A stretch of DNA of 64,000 nucleotides from Perognathus longimembris pacificus (GCF_023159225.1 NC_063166.1:42401149-42465148), one strand, 5' to 3'; counted from the stretch's first letter, positions 1 through 11,608 are shown. The notes: a model not told the origin generated them from the sequence alone. Program-made: numbers and translations.

Positions 1-1704
1 AAGACAATGAGAAATTTCCTGTAGTAATGGCAGAAAAAAAAATCTTCATCTAGTTCCGGAACTATATTTATCATCCATTGAAATTTAAATCTTTCATATT
101 CCTTTCAAACAAAAAAATGAGACAGTTTAACAGTCAACTCTGATTAACCTACCCTGAATCTGATCTGCATACTTCTTACATGAAATGGGTTTAATACATC
201 TTAATTGCCCTCAATAGGGATAGCATTTTTCATAATGAATTGATATTCACATTGCCCTTTCCCTTCATTTATCTGAGTGCTCAAACATGTGTCAGAAAGG
301 GTTAGGGACAGATTTGCCACCCAACACCCTTTGCCTAGGCTGTCAGGCCACCCTCCACATATCCATACTAACATACCTAACACAGGAACACGCCGACTAC
401 AGAAAAGTCATTTATTAATATCATGGGCATGAGAGGTGATAACTGATCTTTTGGACCACAAAGAAATTTGACAGACAGAATGAAGGCTGCATTCTTGTTC
501 CCTTTGAATGCTTGATGGAAAGACCAAAGTTTACTTGTCAGTCCTTTCTTGACAGCCAGGAGCTGCTTCAGCAGGCTCACTTTTGACCCTGCCTGGGCCC
601 ACAGCTACCATGTTGCTTACTCAACCTTTCCTGAATTCCAGGAGACTGTACAAGTCACAGGGATCATCTCCCAGAAGTGAGACCACCTCCAGAGAGATGA
701 AAAGAACCCTCCAGAGGGAGACCTGTCAGACATTTCACTGGAGCTGGTTGAAGGGAGAAGGGGAGTGAGTAGCAAACAATCCCTCATGGTGTTTGAGCAT
801 GCCAGAATGAACTAGGCCTGGCTGCTAATGCTGCCAGTGGTTTGTGAGTGAGGCTGGGAAATGTAAGAGAGTCTGCTTTCAGCCACTGTGCTTTTATCTC
901 TGTTGGCCTGGGAATAAATGGGTTTTTCTTTGTATTTCCTTCTTTGAGTGTCCTTTAAATTCTAACAAGCTAATAGAGGCAATTCCTTTTGCCACCTCTA
1001 CCCAAATCCATGAACAGCCATTCTCCATTTCATTAGAATCCTGTGTTTCTTTTCAAATCAAACAATCATTTATGTTAAGTTTCTTCCATCAGAAGAAAAT
1101 ACAAAGGAGTCTGATGGTTCCTGGTTGGGGAGATTTAGTGAGAAGGTATCAGCCAGTTGAGAGTCTGCTTGTAGATCTTGGCCTTTCTGCTTCAGCAGGC
1201 TGACAGTCAGGCAGACAGGCTATTAGAAGCAAGCCACCTTTTGAGTATCACCGACAGTGAAAGCTGAAGAGCTGGGAAGTCTTGGTGAGCGCCACCCTTA
1301 ACAACAAAGGCTAACAGCTCTCTGCAAAATAAAAAACATGACACAATCTTCCATCTTCCTCAAAAGCCAGGTATTGCCATACTAAGATTTTGAAGCTTTC
1401 TCCAATGTCCTATTTTCTCCTATATATGTTATTTTTACCTCCGATTTTCTTGTGATAGTAACAGAAAAATCTACTATAGAAGGCATCTGTGGCTGGAAAT
1501 GGAAGAAGACAACAGGAGTGGACCATGTCTAAAACTGGTTTCAGAGGGAACAGATGCCAGAGAATAAAGTGAGTGGTTGCAGCAATGAGGAAAGAGCCAG
1601 TTCAAGGGAGGTACTTGGCTGTTTGTAGAAAGAAGGGGTAAATATAGAGATGCCAAAAGTTAACCAATGCTGGAACTATAGAGAACATCATGTAAACAGG
1701 GGCT
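1..1704. other. Unique sequence, no gene seen
   Basis: Ordinary AT-rich mammalian intergenic or intronic sequence. The longest open frame (119 codons, + strand, 844-1203) has no recognisable domain and an unremarkable composition. I see no splice-flanked conserved exon, CpG island or recognisable repeat. Confidence 0.5.
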
Positions 1705-2110
1705 GCATTGAGTTTTAATCTAGACAAGTGCAGCCTGTGTGCCACATGTGGCTACTGAGTATTTGCAGTGTGGCCAGCTGGAATCAAGGTACCAGACTTT
1801 GAAGACTCCATACAATAAAAAAAGATGTTAATGGGAGGAAGGACTGTCTACTTGGATCGTCATCCGGTCCCCAGGACGTAGCATCGTACCTGGAGTGCGG
1901 CGGGCTCAGTAAATACATTTTGAATGGAAATCTAGGGAAGTAAAATAAAAAAAAAAAAAAAAAGATGTTAAGTGTGAATTCGTTATTTTTATATTGTATG
2001 TTGCTTTTCTTTTACATTGTGTGTTGGATTAATGGGTTTAACATACTTGGTTAAATATAATGTTATTGAAATTAATCTCTTTTGATCAGTTGCATCTCTT
2101 TGAGTTGCAT
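1705..2110. mobile_element. Old interspersed repeat (possible MER/hAT-type DNA transposon), split
   Basis: The stretch around 1738-1770 (gccacatgtggctactgag) and the AT-rich part around 1980-2085 resemble two parts of an old mammalian MER-type element recalled from memory. They are separated by the retrocopy at 1832-1956. The class is uncertain. A 15-bp near-repeat (gttgcatctcttt) occurs twice at about 2088-2116. Confidence 0.3.
1832..1956 (+). pseudogene. Short retrocopy (A-tailed cDNA fragment) with 15-bp target-site duplication
   Basis: About 110 bp of sequence ending in a run of A lies between two perfect copies of aaaaaaagatgttaa (1817-1831 and 1957-1971). This is the signature of L1-mediated retroposition. 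The insert keeps at least six CpG sites in a CpG-poor region, so it is young or recently methylation-free. It has no long reading frame and looks like the 3' end of an mRNA or another polyadenylated RNA. The parent is not recognised. A non-autonomous repeat with a short body is an alternative. Confidence 0.7.
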
Positions 2111-2844
2111 CTCTTTGGACACCACATAAAGAGATGGTAGATAAGTTTACCATGTTGAAACTTTGCCCATCCTCCAGTGACCCCGGAGCTTCTTGATTCC
2201 CTGGAAGAGCTGAGATCAACCTCAATAGGGCCACGAGACAGGAGGCTCTAATCCCCTGATACTGAGATGCAGCCAAGAAAACAACTGTAACTTCCATTAA
2301 ATACATTCAACTCTCCCTTTTGACTTTAAAACAGAAACAACTTGTGGGGGGTGGGGGGAGATGTTGGAGGCACTGGAAACAGGAAGTATCTGTTCCTTTC
2401 TCTGCTCTAATTGTTTTAGCTCTTTTCTAAATGGAAAATTGCCTCTTCTTCCTGTTGTCCCTTGTGAGAGATGTCCAGTGTCTCTATTTTGTGTTGAGAC
2501 ACCAAGCTCTGAACCATGCATTAGTCACTGTCAGGTGGTGATTTGAATATCCTGGAAACAAACGGGACTCTATTTGCTCAAGTACCAAAATTTTTCTTTA
2601 TCCTGTTGGTTTATTACTGGAATTTGCATAACATTTTGTGTATTTTAGGGGAATAGTTAAGATTTGGTTCAAAAATCTTTTTCCCTCTAGTTTTATATTT
2701 TCTTTCTAAAGGAAATCCATTCATCTAGTTAACAAAAATAATGACTCAAGCAATGTACAGACACTCTATCAGATACCATGCCCTCAGCGATTTCTAAGAC
2801 TAATTGAGTTCAGACAGATTAAAACAAATAAAAGACTTAATAGC
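2111..2844. other. Unique sequence, no gene seen
   Basis: No recognisable repeat or exon. It contains a short G-rich run (2344-2360). Confidence 0.45.
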
Positions 2845-3055
2845 ATTGGTGGCTCACACCTGTAACCTGAGTTATTCAGGAAGCTGAGATCCGAGGATTA
2901 CAGGTCAAAGCCAGCCTGGAAAGTGTAAGACTCTACTCCAGTTAGCCACCAGAAATCTGGAAGTAGAGCTGAAGCTCAAGTGGTAGAGCACTAGTTTTGA
3001 GCACAAAACAGTTACGGAACAGTGTCCAGACCCTGAGTTCAAGTCCTAGTATGGG
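2845..3055 (+). mobile_element. Composite SINE: B1-like left half + tRNA-like right half
   Basis: The left half (ggtggctcacacctgtaa ... aaagccagcctgg) has the 7SL/B1-like promoter layout. The right half starts near gaagctcaagtggtagagca and ends with a B-box-like gagttcaagtcc. A CA microsatellite follows directly. No clear target-site duplication. Confidence 0.75.
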
Positions 3056-3078
3056 TATACACACACATCCTTGGTCAC

Positions 3079-3101
3079 CACACACACACACACACACACA
3101 C
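3079..3101. repeat. (CA)n microsatellite at SINE tail
   Basis: Uninterrupted dinucleotide run just past the 3' end of the composite SINE. Confidence 0.95.
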
Positions 3102-3339
3102 TTAATGATACTATATAAAAATCTATACGGAATAAAAAGGCACACAAAGGAAAGTGGATACTGTCAAAAGTGAAGCGAGTCATTATTCTGAGCAGGACTG
3201 GGGCAATTGTGACCAGGAGAAGTCTGCAAGGGTGGATCTGCCAACAATCTTCTGTTTAGTGATAGTGATATAGGTGATGACATATAGGTATGATAATAGA
3301 GATGGGTATGATGATAGTGATGGATGGATGATGAGAATG

Positions 3340-4078
3340 GAGAAAATTGTTATAAGATGGGAACTGTCATATAGACACTTGCACAGCCATGCTCATTGCT
3401 GCACTATTCACAATAGCCAAGATACAGTCAAGACATTATAAAATAGATGAGTGGATCCAAAACATGAGGTATCCATACACAATAGAATTTTACATAGCCA
3501 TTAGAAAGCATATTATGCCATTTGCAAGGAAGGACCCAGAATAAATCATGCTAAGTAAGGTAAGCAAAGTTCAGAGAGACAAATAGTGTATACTCTCTCT
3601 GATATAAAGAAATTAGATCTAATATACACTGGAATATGATAAATTATACAGAATTCTAGGCACTCACACATAGTGTAACCAAAAGAGGATACTCATAGAG
3701 GAGAAACACAAAGGTGCAATGCCTACCTTATTATACTTATATAATTATGTATATATATATATTGAAATATATATATATTGAAATGAACCCCAAGATATCT
3801 ACACAACAGATCTTTTTTGTCTTATTTTGTTAATGGTTCTGTTTTCTTTATGTCCAGTTTATTTGTGTGTCTATCTTTAAGAGGGTACAGGGAGAGCACA
3901 AAAGTCAAGGGAAAAGGTTGAAAAAGTACAACAGTGAAGCTCATTGGACACAACTTGTGTTTGGAGATGGCAGAGAGGGACTGGAAGAGAGAAGGGAAGA
4001 AATGTACTCATTAACTGACCCATGTAATTGTAATCCCTCTGTACATCATCTTTATAATAACTAAGTAATTTATTTTAA
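3340..4078 (+). mobile_element. LINE-1 3' end fragment
   Basis: 3390-3560 matches the conserved L1 ORF2 C-terminal region (cactattcacaatagccaag; catgctaagtaaggtaagc). The 3' UTR follows and ends around ctgtacatcatctttataat, a tail signature also seen at 11640 and 16280. Reading frames are broken throughout. (AT)n runs at 3750-3778 lie in the UTR. Confidence 0.8.
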
Positions 4079-4217
4079 GACAGGGGCTGCGATGTGGCTC
4101 AATCGATGAGTACTCTTCCCAAACCCTGTACAGCCAAAAGAAAAGAAAATGTACATGGCTTTGGCACATTTCTGATTGTCCTAAATAAAAGATTTTTGTT
4201 TTTCTTATGTGTTTTCA
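4079..4217 (+). mobile_element. Possible degenerate ID-like fragment
   Basis: ggggctgcgatgtggctcaa (4083) resembles the tRNA-like A-box end of the local SINEs, but no B box is clear. Confidence 0.3.
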
Positions 4218-4443
4218 TGCCAGTACTGAGGCTTGAACTCAGGGACTAGGCACTCTATCTTAGCTTTTTCACTCAAGACTAGCACTCTACAATTTGAGCC
4301 ACAACTCCACTTCCGACTTTTTATTGGTTAATTGGAGATAAGAATGCCATGGGTGCTGCTGCCTGGCCTGGCTTCAAACCACAAGTTTTAGATTTCAGTC
4401 TCCTGAGTAGCTAGGATTATAGGCAAGAACCACCAGTGACCAG
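4218..4443 (-). mobile_element. Composite SINE (B1-like + tRNA-like), minus strand
   Basis: Reverse complement of the composite: the tRNA-like half reads cttgaactcagggactaggc ... ttgagccacaactcc, then the B1-like half reads gtctcctgagtagctaggat ... gaaccaccagtga. Confidence 0.75.
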
Positions 4444-5052
4444 CATAAGAGTATTGTTTTAATGAACAAAAAAAATTCCAAACTTACAAATACAGCCCAC
4501 AAAGACTTAGCCTCTGTCTTCACTACCCATCCTTTCACCCTCGGCTTGCCCTGCTCAAAAACCTAGACAACACGAACTCCTCAGTGCAGGTCTCACATTT
4601 ATCTTTACTTTTGTTCCCTCATGGCATGCCCTCTCCTCTTCTATCCAGGCTAGTTCCATTCTCTTTTCTTCCTAAGCTTACAGGACTCCTTCTCCTTAGT
4701 CATCACGTTCAAAATAAGTTTCTGTTGGTTATTTTCAACTTTTAACCCTTGTTTCTGCCTTTAAAAAAAGTAAGCATCACACCGACAATGTTTAATTTGT
4801 GTATAATTGGGAGATCTTTCTGGGTAGAGTGCTACTTTTATGATAATGCAGACTATATTTGTTCTGCTTACGATAATACCTCAGAATTCATCCCATTTGG
4901 CCAGGACTATGCTACTTCCAAACTGAAAGAACCCACATCCTACCATGCTCTTTAGTTCTGGGCAGAATGAGATGACTGGAAGCACAATAGCCATGTAGCT
5001 GCTGCCACCATCCAGAGAACATTTAGCAGAGCTGAGATAAGCAAACAAACGT
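4444..5052. other. Unique sequence, no gene seen
   Basis: C/T-rich first half. A 68-codon frame at 4749-4955 has no recognisable feature. Confidence 0.45.
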
Positions 5053-5300
5053 AAATTATGTCTGTAATCCTAGCTAGTCTCCTACCTAGGAGACTGAGAT
5101 CCAAGGACCTGGTTCAGCTAGCCCAGGCAAGGAAGTCCATGAGACTCTTACCTAGCAAATTATCAATTCACAAACTATCAATTAACTAACAAAAAGCCAG
5201 AAGTGAAGCAGTGGCTCAAGCAGTAGAGTGCCAGCCTGCAGGGGAAAAGCTAAGGGACAGCTCCCAGTTCCTGAGTTCAAGCTCCAATACCGAAACTAAC
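5053..5300 (+). mobile_element. Composite SINE (B1-like + tRNA-like)
   Basis: tctgtaatcctagctagtct ... caagcagtagagtgccagcc ... tgagttcaagctcc. A short AT-rich stretch is duplicated in the linker (aattatcaattcac / aaactatcaattaac). Confidence 0.7.
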
Positions 5301-6008
5301 TAAACAAACAAATAAATAAATAGACAAGTTATTCAGTGGGAAAAATATATAGTGGTAGAACAGAAAGACCATACTTTTTCTCCAATACTAAGGGAACAAA
5401 AGGAAAAGAGGTCAGGATTGAGAGCCTCTGCTCTCACCTGGGTCTTTGTGACATGTTTGCTGTAATTGACTATACAGTGCTATTTGATAATGTGTCTTGA
5501 GGCTTCCTAAGGAATTCTTTTACTACCTGGAAGGGAATCTACAGAAAGACAAAGGGGTGCTGCCTTCACACATGCTGGCTAAAACATTTCACTTAAATGA
5601 TCTTTCCTTAGAAAATGAAAGCCCTCCCCCAACTTCATTGTTATTCTGTCAATGAGAGCAACTTGTCAGCCTCCACAAGCACTGGGAACAATTTTCATTT
5701 CCTTCTAGTATGTCACTTTTGGAGTGTAGTTTTCTCAGCAGGCAAGAGCAACAGTTCCTGAAATTGAAATGATAACCTAAGTGTTGTCCTCTACGGCTTT
5801 CATAGAAAGCTTTGCTATAACCTCCCATTAGAAGAACTGCTTCTTGACCTGTCATTCTTTACTATGTGTGCTTATGAAAGGGATCAGCAAGTGAGGTTCA
5901 GGTGAAATGAAAGGGCAGAAATATTTTCATAACTGGGAGGTAGAAGTCAAGCCAGTGGGAAATCCCTGGGGCAGACAGAGCATTGATTACTCCTCATTCT
6001 TGAGTCTC

Positions 6009-6010
<2 letters not shown>
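5301..6010. other. Unique sequence, no gene seen
   Basis: AAAT-rich at 5310-5330, the SINE tail. No exon-like feature in the rest. Confidence 0.4.
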
Positions 6011-6058
<48 letters not shown>

Positions 6059-6062
6059 ACAC
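6011..6062. repeat. (AC)n microsatellite
   Basis: About 26 dinucleotide units with one T interruption near the right end. Confidence 0.97.
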
Positions 6063-6468
6063 TTATTTGTGATCCAGAATTTTAATCTGGATTTATTTGG
6101 GAAAGCATTTATAAATATGTATCATTTCCAATTCCTTGTAATATACTTTGACCTTAGATTTTCGCAGATTCTCCAATTAAAGGCCAAGTGCATTTCTGAA
6201 GGCACAGATGTTGGATTGACCATGTGATTTACTGTAGCCAGGAAATGATATCTAGTCCTAAACCTGGATCTTAAGAAGCATCACATGTTTCCATGTATGC
6301 TCTACTCTCCATCTAGCTCAGAGACCTGAAGAGGGAGAAAGACATGTAGAGAATGAGGGACCCAGAATACAGCTTCAAGCCAAGTTTATGTGAGTAAGCA
6401 AAGCCTGGGTAAAGCAATCTGCAATCAATATATATGTAAAGGAAAAGAAAATTCTTTCCCTAAACAAG
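6063..6468. other. Unique sequence, no gene seen
   Basis: No recognisable repeat or coding feature between the microsatellite and the first LTR. Confidence 0.45.
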
Positions 6469-6979
6469 TGTAGAGTTGGTGACTCCACTGAAACTTTGTG
6501 CAGTAAAGATTAGAGTTGGTGACTCCACCGAAACTTTGTGCAGTAAAGATTAGCTCCAGCTGAAACCCTCCCTGACCCCCACCCAGAGAATGTGCTAACC
6601 GCTAGGAACAGCTGCAGGCTGAAAATTGAGAAAGGGCTGTAACCACGGGACCCCACCCGGAATGTATGGAGAAATGTAATTATCACCTCAGTTCCTAAAA
6701 ACCACAGAATATACCTTGACCGGACATCTGCTTCCCGCCTTGTGTAACAGCCCTGACCCAGGTTTAAACTTGTTCCACTGTATATAAACCCTGAGTTTTC
6801 TTTACTCGGGGCTCTCAGTTCCTGTGAGTTCTGTGAGCCTCAGCATGCTGGTCCTGCAATAAACCCTTTGCTTTCGCATAAGAATGTCTCTTGGTGTCCT
6901 CCATTCCGCGGATGCGCTTCTCGACCCTTTCATATAGATGTGTGAGAATATGACTGAAGTAGAGTGGGGGTTCGCTACA
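6469..6979 (+). mobile_element. LTR of an endogenous retrovirus (plus orientation), probably solo
   Basis: Begins TGTAG and ends CTACA, a perfect 5-bp terminal inverted repeat. It has a TATA box (tatataaa, about 6781) and a poly(A) signal (aataaa, about 6859) in the right order for U3-R-U5. A 46-bp segment near the 5' end is tandemly duplicated (second copy from about 6514). No primer binding site or internal region follows: the next base begins another LTR. The family is not recognised, and no clean target-site duplication is visible because the right flank is occupied. Confidence 0.7.
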
Positions 6980-7126
6980 ATGAAACGGGGTCCCCCCCCA
7001 AGGGAGGGGATTCCTGGTTCCCCCAAGAGTCCACCACACAGTCTCCAGCTACAAGGTGACAAAAAGACAGTTTTATTGGGGAAGTAAAAAGTGAACAAAA
7101 AGTGAACCGACCGGCCTTGGTCGCAG

Positions 7127-7290
7127 GCCCAGACTCGGGAGCCGAAACTGACGACCACAAGTGCAGGATCAGGGCCCAGACTCGGGAGCTGGGACTGCCC
7201 ACACGTGTGCAGCCCAGACGCGGGAGCTGGGACTGTGCACACCTGTGCAGCCCAGACCCGGGAGCTGGGACCGCATGTCCGTGTGGCCTT
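7127..7290. repeat. GC-rich tandem array inside LTR
   Basis: Four imperfect units of 38-47 bp sharing gcccagactcgggagctggg, rich in CpG. Variation in unit number between LTR copies would be expected. Confidence 0.85.
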
Positions 7291-7509
7291 CCAGCCTGGT
7301 TATAAGGCAAACATCACAGACAAACTTGTCACACGCAGGTGACCAATGGAGATACAACACTTACAGAGCATGCTAGGCCGCACACAGGTGGCCAATAGAG
7401 TTACAGTCTGTCTCATAATATCTATTTGAACTAACCTATCATTCTAGTTAGAATTGACGCATGGATTTGGCAGGGTTCACATGATGCAGGCGGATATGCC
7501 TACTCATAG

Positions 7510-7649
7510 CAGGTTCCCTTGAAGCTCCCAGGCCTCAGGTGGTTAATCTACATAACTTATCATAATAAAGAGGAGGACACAGGTTCCCTTGAAGCTCCCA
7601 GGCCTCAGGTAGTCAATCTACATAACTTAACATAGTAAAGGGGAGCTTC
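7510..7649. repeat. 70-bp tandem duplication in LTR U3
   Basis: Two adjacent 70-bp units starting caggttcccttgaagctcc differ at only a handful of bases. U3 duplications often carry enhancer elements in retroviral LTRs; that role is inference. Confidence 0.9.
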
Positions 7650-8270
7650 CCTGAGTAGGGTGGGGGAGGGCTTAGTGGAGATGGAGTTGGCTTCTGCTCT
7701 TATCTGAGCTGGAGTCAACCTGAAGTCCCTCCACAGCTAATGATGGCACTGGGCAGATCTAGCCTCCCTATTACATGACTATAGCTTTCATCCATTGATT
7801 TGGGGATAACTCTTTAGGCAACACTGTTGTGCTAAAAGAAAAAGAATGCATGCTAAGAGTTAGGCAGACTTTTTTAAAAAGAAAATTCAAATAAAAAATA
7901 GAGATGCAAAAGGAGACTATACTATTACTACTACTACTTCTAAAACAATAGAAATACTGTGAACAATTATATGCTCAAACATTAGAAAGCTTGAAAGAAA
8001 CTGAGCAATACCTAGAATGTATAACCTAACAAAATTAAGTAAAGAAGAAAACAAAATAGAACAACAGTAAGTAATGAAACTGAAGCAATATTTATAAATT
8101 TCCCATCAAAGAAGAGTTCAGGACTTGAATTATATAATTCACTATAAGACACTTACTAAGAACAATACTTCTCACACAATTCCACAAAACAGAGAAGAGC
8201 TTTCCAAATTTGTTCTATATTCAGTATTATACCAAACTCAAAAACACAAGTGAAAGGAAAACTACAGTTG

Positions 8271-8466
8271 GGTTCTGGTGGCTCATGTCTATAATCCTAG
8301 CTACTCAGGAGAATGGCAGCTCAACACTGACCTGGGCAGGAAAGTCCAATTAACCACCAAAAAACTAGAAGTGGAGCTGTGCCTCAATTGGTAGAGTGCT
8401 GGCCTTCGGTGGAAAAAACTAAGGGACAGCACTCAGGCCCTGAGTTCAAGCCCCAGTACCAGCACA
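8271..8466 (+). mobile_element. Composite SINE (B1-like + tRNA-like) in L1
   Basis: ggttctggtggctcatgtct ... cctcaattggtagagtgctg ... ctgagttcaagccccagtac. Inserted in the decayed L1. Confidence 0.8.
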
Positions 8467-9022
8467 AAACAGGCAAAGCAAAACAAAATAAACACAAAAA
8501 TGTACAGACCAGGATCTATGATAAACACAGCTGCAAACATTTTCAACAAAATAACTAGCAAATCAGATCCCACAGTACACTTAAAATAAGATTATTCTAC
8601 AGTTCATTCAGGGATTAAAGGATGCAAATGAACAAACATGACATGTCATATCAACACAATGAAGAACAAAAACCATATAACTGCCTCAATTGATGTAACA
8701 AACGCATTTAAGAAAATTCAGCATCTCCTTTTTCTCTAAAAAAAAAAAACCCTCAAACATTAGATGTAAATAAAAGCATACCTCAACAAAATCAAGGTTA
8801 TTTATGACAAATCCTCAGATGATATTAAACTGAATGTGGAGAAGCTAAGATCTGAAATGTAACAAGGATGTCCTTCACTAGTCCATCTGAAAGTCTTATT
8901 CAAAGTTTTGGCCACAGCAATTAAGCAACAGGAAGGGATAAAGGCACTGAAATTGGAAAGTACAAGTCAAAGCATGCCGGTTTACAGAGAACATTATTTT
9001 CATTTTCAAAAATCCACTAAAG

Positions 9023-9234
9023 GGCTGGGGATATAGCCTAGTGGCAAGAGTGCCTGCCTCAGATACACGAGGCCCTAGGTTCGATTCCCCAGCACCACAT
9101 ATACAGAAAACGGCCAGAAGCGGCGCTGTGGCTCAAGTGGCGGAGTGCTAGCCTTGAGCGGGAAGAAGCCAGGGACAGTGCTCAGGCCCTGGGTCCAAGG
9201 CCCAGGACTGGCCAAAAAAAAAAAAAAAACCCAA
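9023..9234 (+). mobile_element. Dimeric tRNA-like SINE (ID-like left half), intact ends
   Basis: The left half has A-box-like tagcctagtggcaagag and B-box-like ggttcgattccccagcacc. The right half starts tggctcaagtggcggagtgc and ends cccaggactggcc plus A-tail. Both ends are flanked by the perfect 15-bp duplication aaaaatccactaaag (9008-9022, 9235-9249). It keeps CpGs (cggcgctg), so it is among the younger copies. Confidence 0.95.
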
Positions 9235-9640
9235 AAAAATCCACTAAAGAACTGTGAACTGTGAAATAAATTCAATAAGATTGCAGGATACAAAATTAGC
9301 ATTGTGTAGACAAATAATGATCTTACTGGGAAAAAAAAAAGCAAAACAGAAGTAAATCCCATTCACAATAGCTATAAAAACATAAAATACTCAGAAATAG
9401 ATTTAATCGAACATCTCTACAATGAAAATTATAAACACTTGTGTAAGACACTGGAGAAGACACACTAAAAAAAAAAAAAAAAAAGACATCCCATGTTCAT
9501 GAATCAGAATTAGCATCATTAAATGTCCCCACTACCCAAAGCAACTTACATCCTTCACAGAACTAGAAAAGTCCTAACCTGTGCATATAACCACAAATAA
9601 ACCCAAATAGCCAAAGCAATCATGAGCAAAAGAACAAAAT

Positions 9641-9850
9641 TACAGGCTCATTCCTATAATCCCAGCTACTTGTCAGGTAGGGCTAGGGAAGACAACAGTT
9701 TGACAAGAATCCAGGCTAAAGTTAGTGACATCTGGACTTCCTCAACAAATAAGCTGGGCATGATGAATCATAGCTGTAATTCCAGCTCCACGAAAAGCAT
9801 AGGTAGGAGAATCAGGGTCCTGGGCCAGATCAAGCAAACATGAGGCCCTG
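9641..9850 (+). mobile_element. Degenerate composite SINE
   Basis: acaggctcattcctataatc is B1-like and catgaggccctgagctgg is the tRNA-like end. Divergent. Confidence 0.55.
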
Positions 9851-10754
9851 AGCTGGTCATTTGTATATCAGAAAAGTAAAAAACAAACTCAGTAATACAA
9901 AAACCACAAAAGCACACAAACAATAACTCCCACAAATTTTGGAAGTATCATATTAGCTGACTGTAAAACATACTGCAAAGTAGAGCAATTTACCTAACGA
10001 GCTTTTTTTAAAGGCACATCAACCAATGAAATAAAATGGAGTGCCTAGAAGACAGCTCACTCATCTACAGCTAACAGAATTCCAGCAAAGATGCCAAGAA
10101 CGTAAACTGGGGAGAGGTCAGTCTCTTCAATAAAATGTCCCAGATACAACTGGACACTGAGAATGTAGCAAGATCCCTACCTCCCATCACATACAAAAAT
10201 CAACTCAGAATGGATCAAAGACCCAAATGTAAGAACTGGAACTAGGAAACTTTTACAAGAAATCAAAAACAAAAACATAAAAACCATTCAAAATATAGGC
10301 AAATATTTTGGTATTATTGTTATTAAGTCCTCCAAGTCACAAAAATAGATCAAATAAGACAAGAAGCTTTCGATCAGCATAGGAAACAGTCAATAGAGAC
10401 AAAAAGAAAATCTACAGAATGGGAAACCATATGTAAACTCTCCATTTATTAAGGGATTGGCATCCTGAATATATAAAGGACTGAGATGATTTAACAGCCA
10501 AACTCCAAATAATTTGATTTTAAAATAGGTAGTGGTTTGAATAGATAATTCTTCAATAAAGACATAGTAGTGGCTAAAAGTGCATTCACAATGTTCAACA
10601 TCTCTAATTATTAGAGAAACACAAATTAAAACCACAGTAAGATAGCATCTCCGACCTAATAGACTTGCTATTCTAAATACAAAAAGGAAAAAAGAAAGAT
10701 GCTAGTGAGAAAACGTAGAGAAAAGGGGATTGTGTGTGTTGGGGGAGGGGGGGG

Positions 10755-10958
10755 TCTGTGTATGTACTGGACCAAAAACTCTGGGCTTGGTATTCTTACC
10801 TTGGCTTCTTTCACTCAAGGCTGGTGCTGTACCACTTGAGCCACACCTCCACTTCTACCTTTCTCTGGTTAACTGGAGATAAAGGTCTCAGGGACTTTTC
10901 TGCCTGCACTGGTAGATCTCCGCTTTCTAAATAGGATTACAGGCATGAGCCATTGCAC
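10755..10958 (-). mobile_element. Composite SINE, minus strand, in L1
   Basis: ctcaaggctggtgctgtacc ... cacttgagccacacctcc, then attacaggcatgagccattg. A G-rich run (10738-10753) abuts its tail side. Confidence 0.75.
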
Positions 10959-11608
10959 GGGAATAGGGATGTTCTTATATGCTCTGTGTGAACATTTAAA
11001 TAGTACAACCATTATGGAAAATAATGTGATGATTACTCAAAAATAAAATAGAACTACCATATGACCCAGTAGTTCTACTCTTGGGTACATATGTAAAAGA
11101 AATGAAATCAGTATATCAAGAAGATTCTTGACTCCAATGTTTGTTATAGGACTATTGATAATAATCAAGATATGAGATCAACCAAGGTGACCATAAATAG
11201 ATGTGTGAATAAAGTAGGGGGGGTGCACATACACACATTTGCATATGTGTGTGTACATACATACAATGGAATGATATTCTGTCAGAAAAGGAATGAATCC
11301 TATCATTCACAGCAATTTACAGAATTGGAGGGTTTCATGAAATAAGTCAGACACAGAAAGGCAAATTCCACATGTTCTCAATCATGTGTGAGAGCTAAAA
11401 CACTTCATCTCATAGAAGAAAAAAGACCACTGGCAACTAGAAGCTAGCATACTAAACTAGGGATAGAGAAAGGCTAAATAATGAGCATCAAAGCACAATT
11501 GGATAGATTTGGAATTGGCTCTAAGGTTCTATAGTTCATAATAACTGGTGTTACTTTTCAAGTAACTAGAGGAGCACAACATTTCCTAACCATAGAAATA
11601 ATATTTGA

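Larger units (their letters stand above)
6981..7735 (-). mobile_element. LTR (minus orientation) with internal tandem repeats, probably solo
   Basis: Read on the minus strand it starts tgtggagggacttcagg and ends ...cccgtttca (TG...CA). An antisense poly(A) signal (tttatt) sits at 7071-7076 and a TATA-like tataa at 7300. A GC-rich array of four 38-47 bp units (starts 7127, 7174, 7212, 7250; core gcccagactcgggagc) lies near R/U5. A 70-bp unit is duplicated in U3 (7510-7579, 7580-7649). Flanks gctaca and gctaat might be a decayed 6-bp duplication, which would fit an ERVK-type element, but this is weak. Confidence 0.65.

Noticed and set aside
844..1203. 119-codon open frame
   Set aside because: No recognisable domain, no splice or promoter support; within chance for AT-rich DNA.
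5907..6227. 106-codon open frame with a Thr-His run
   Set aside because: Created by the (AC)n microsatellite; no gene features.
6802..7310. Overlapping antisense frames of 111 and 146 codons
   Set aside because: They lie in the GC-rich tandem array of an LTR, which lacks stop codons in several frames.
6981..7735. Perfect 6-bp target duplication for LTR 2
   Set aside because: gctaca versus gctaat match at only four of six positions; not claimed.
9030..9200. tRNA-like sequences with A and B boxes
   Set aside because: They are SINE halves with target-site duplications, not functional tRNA genes.
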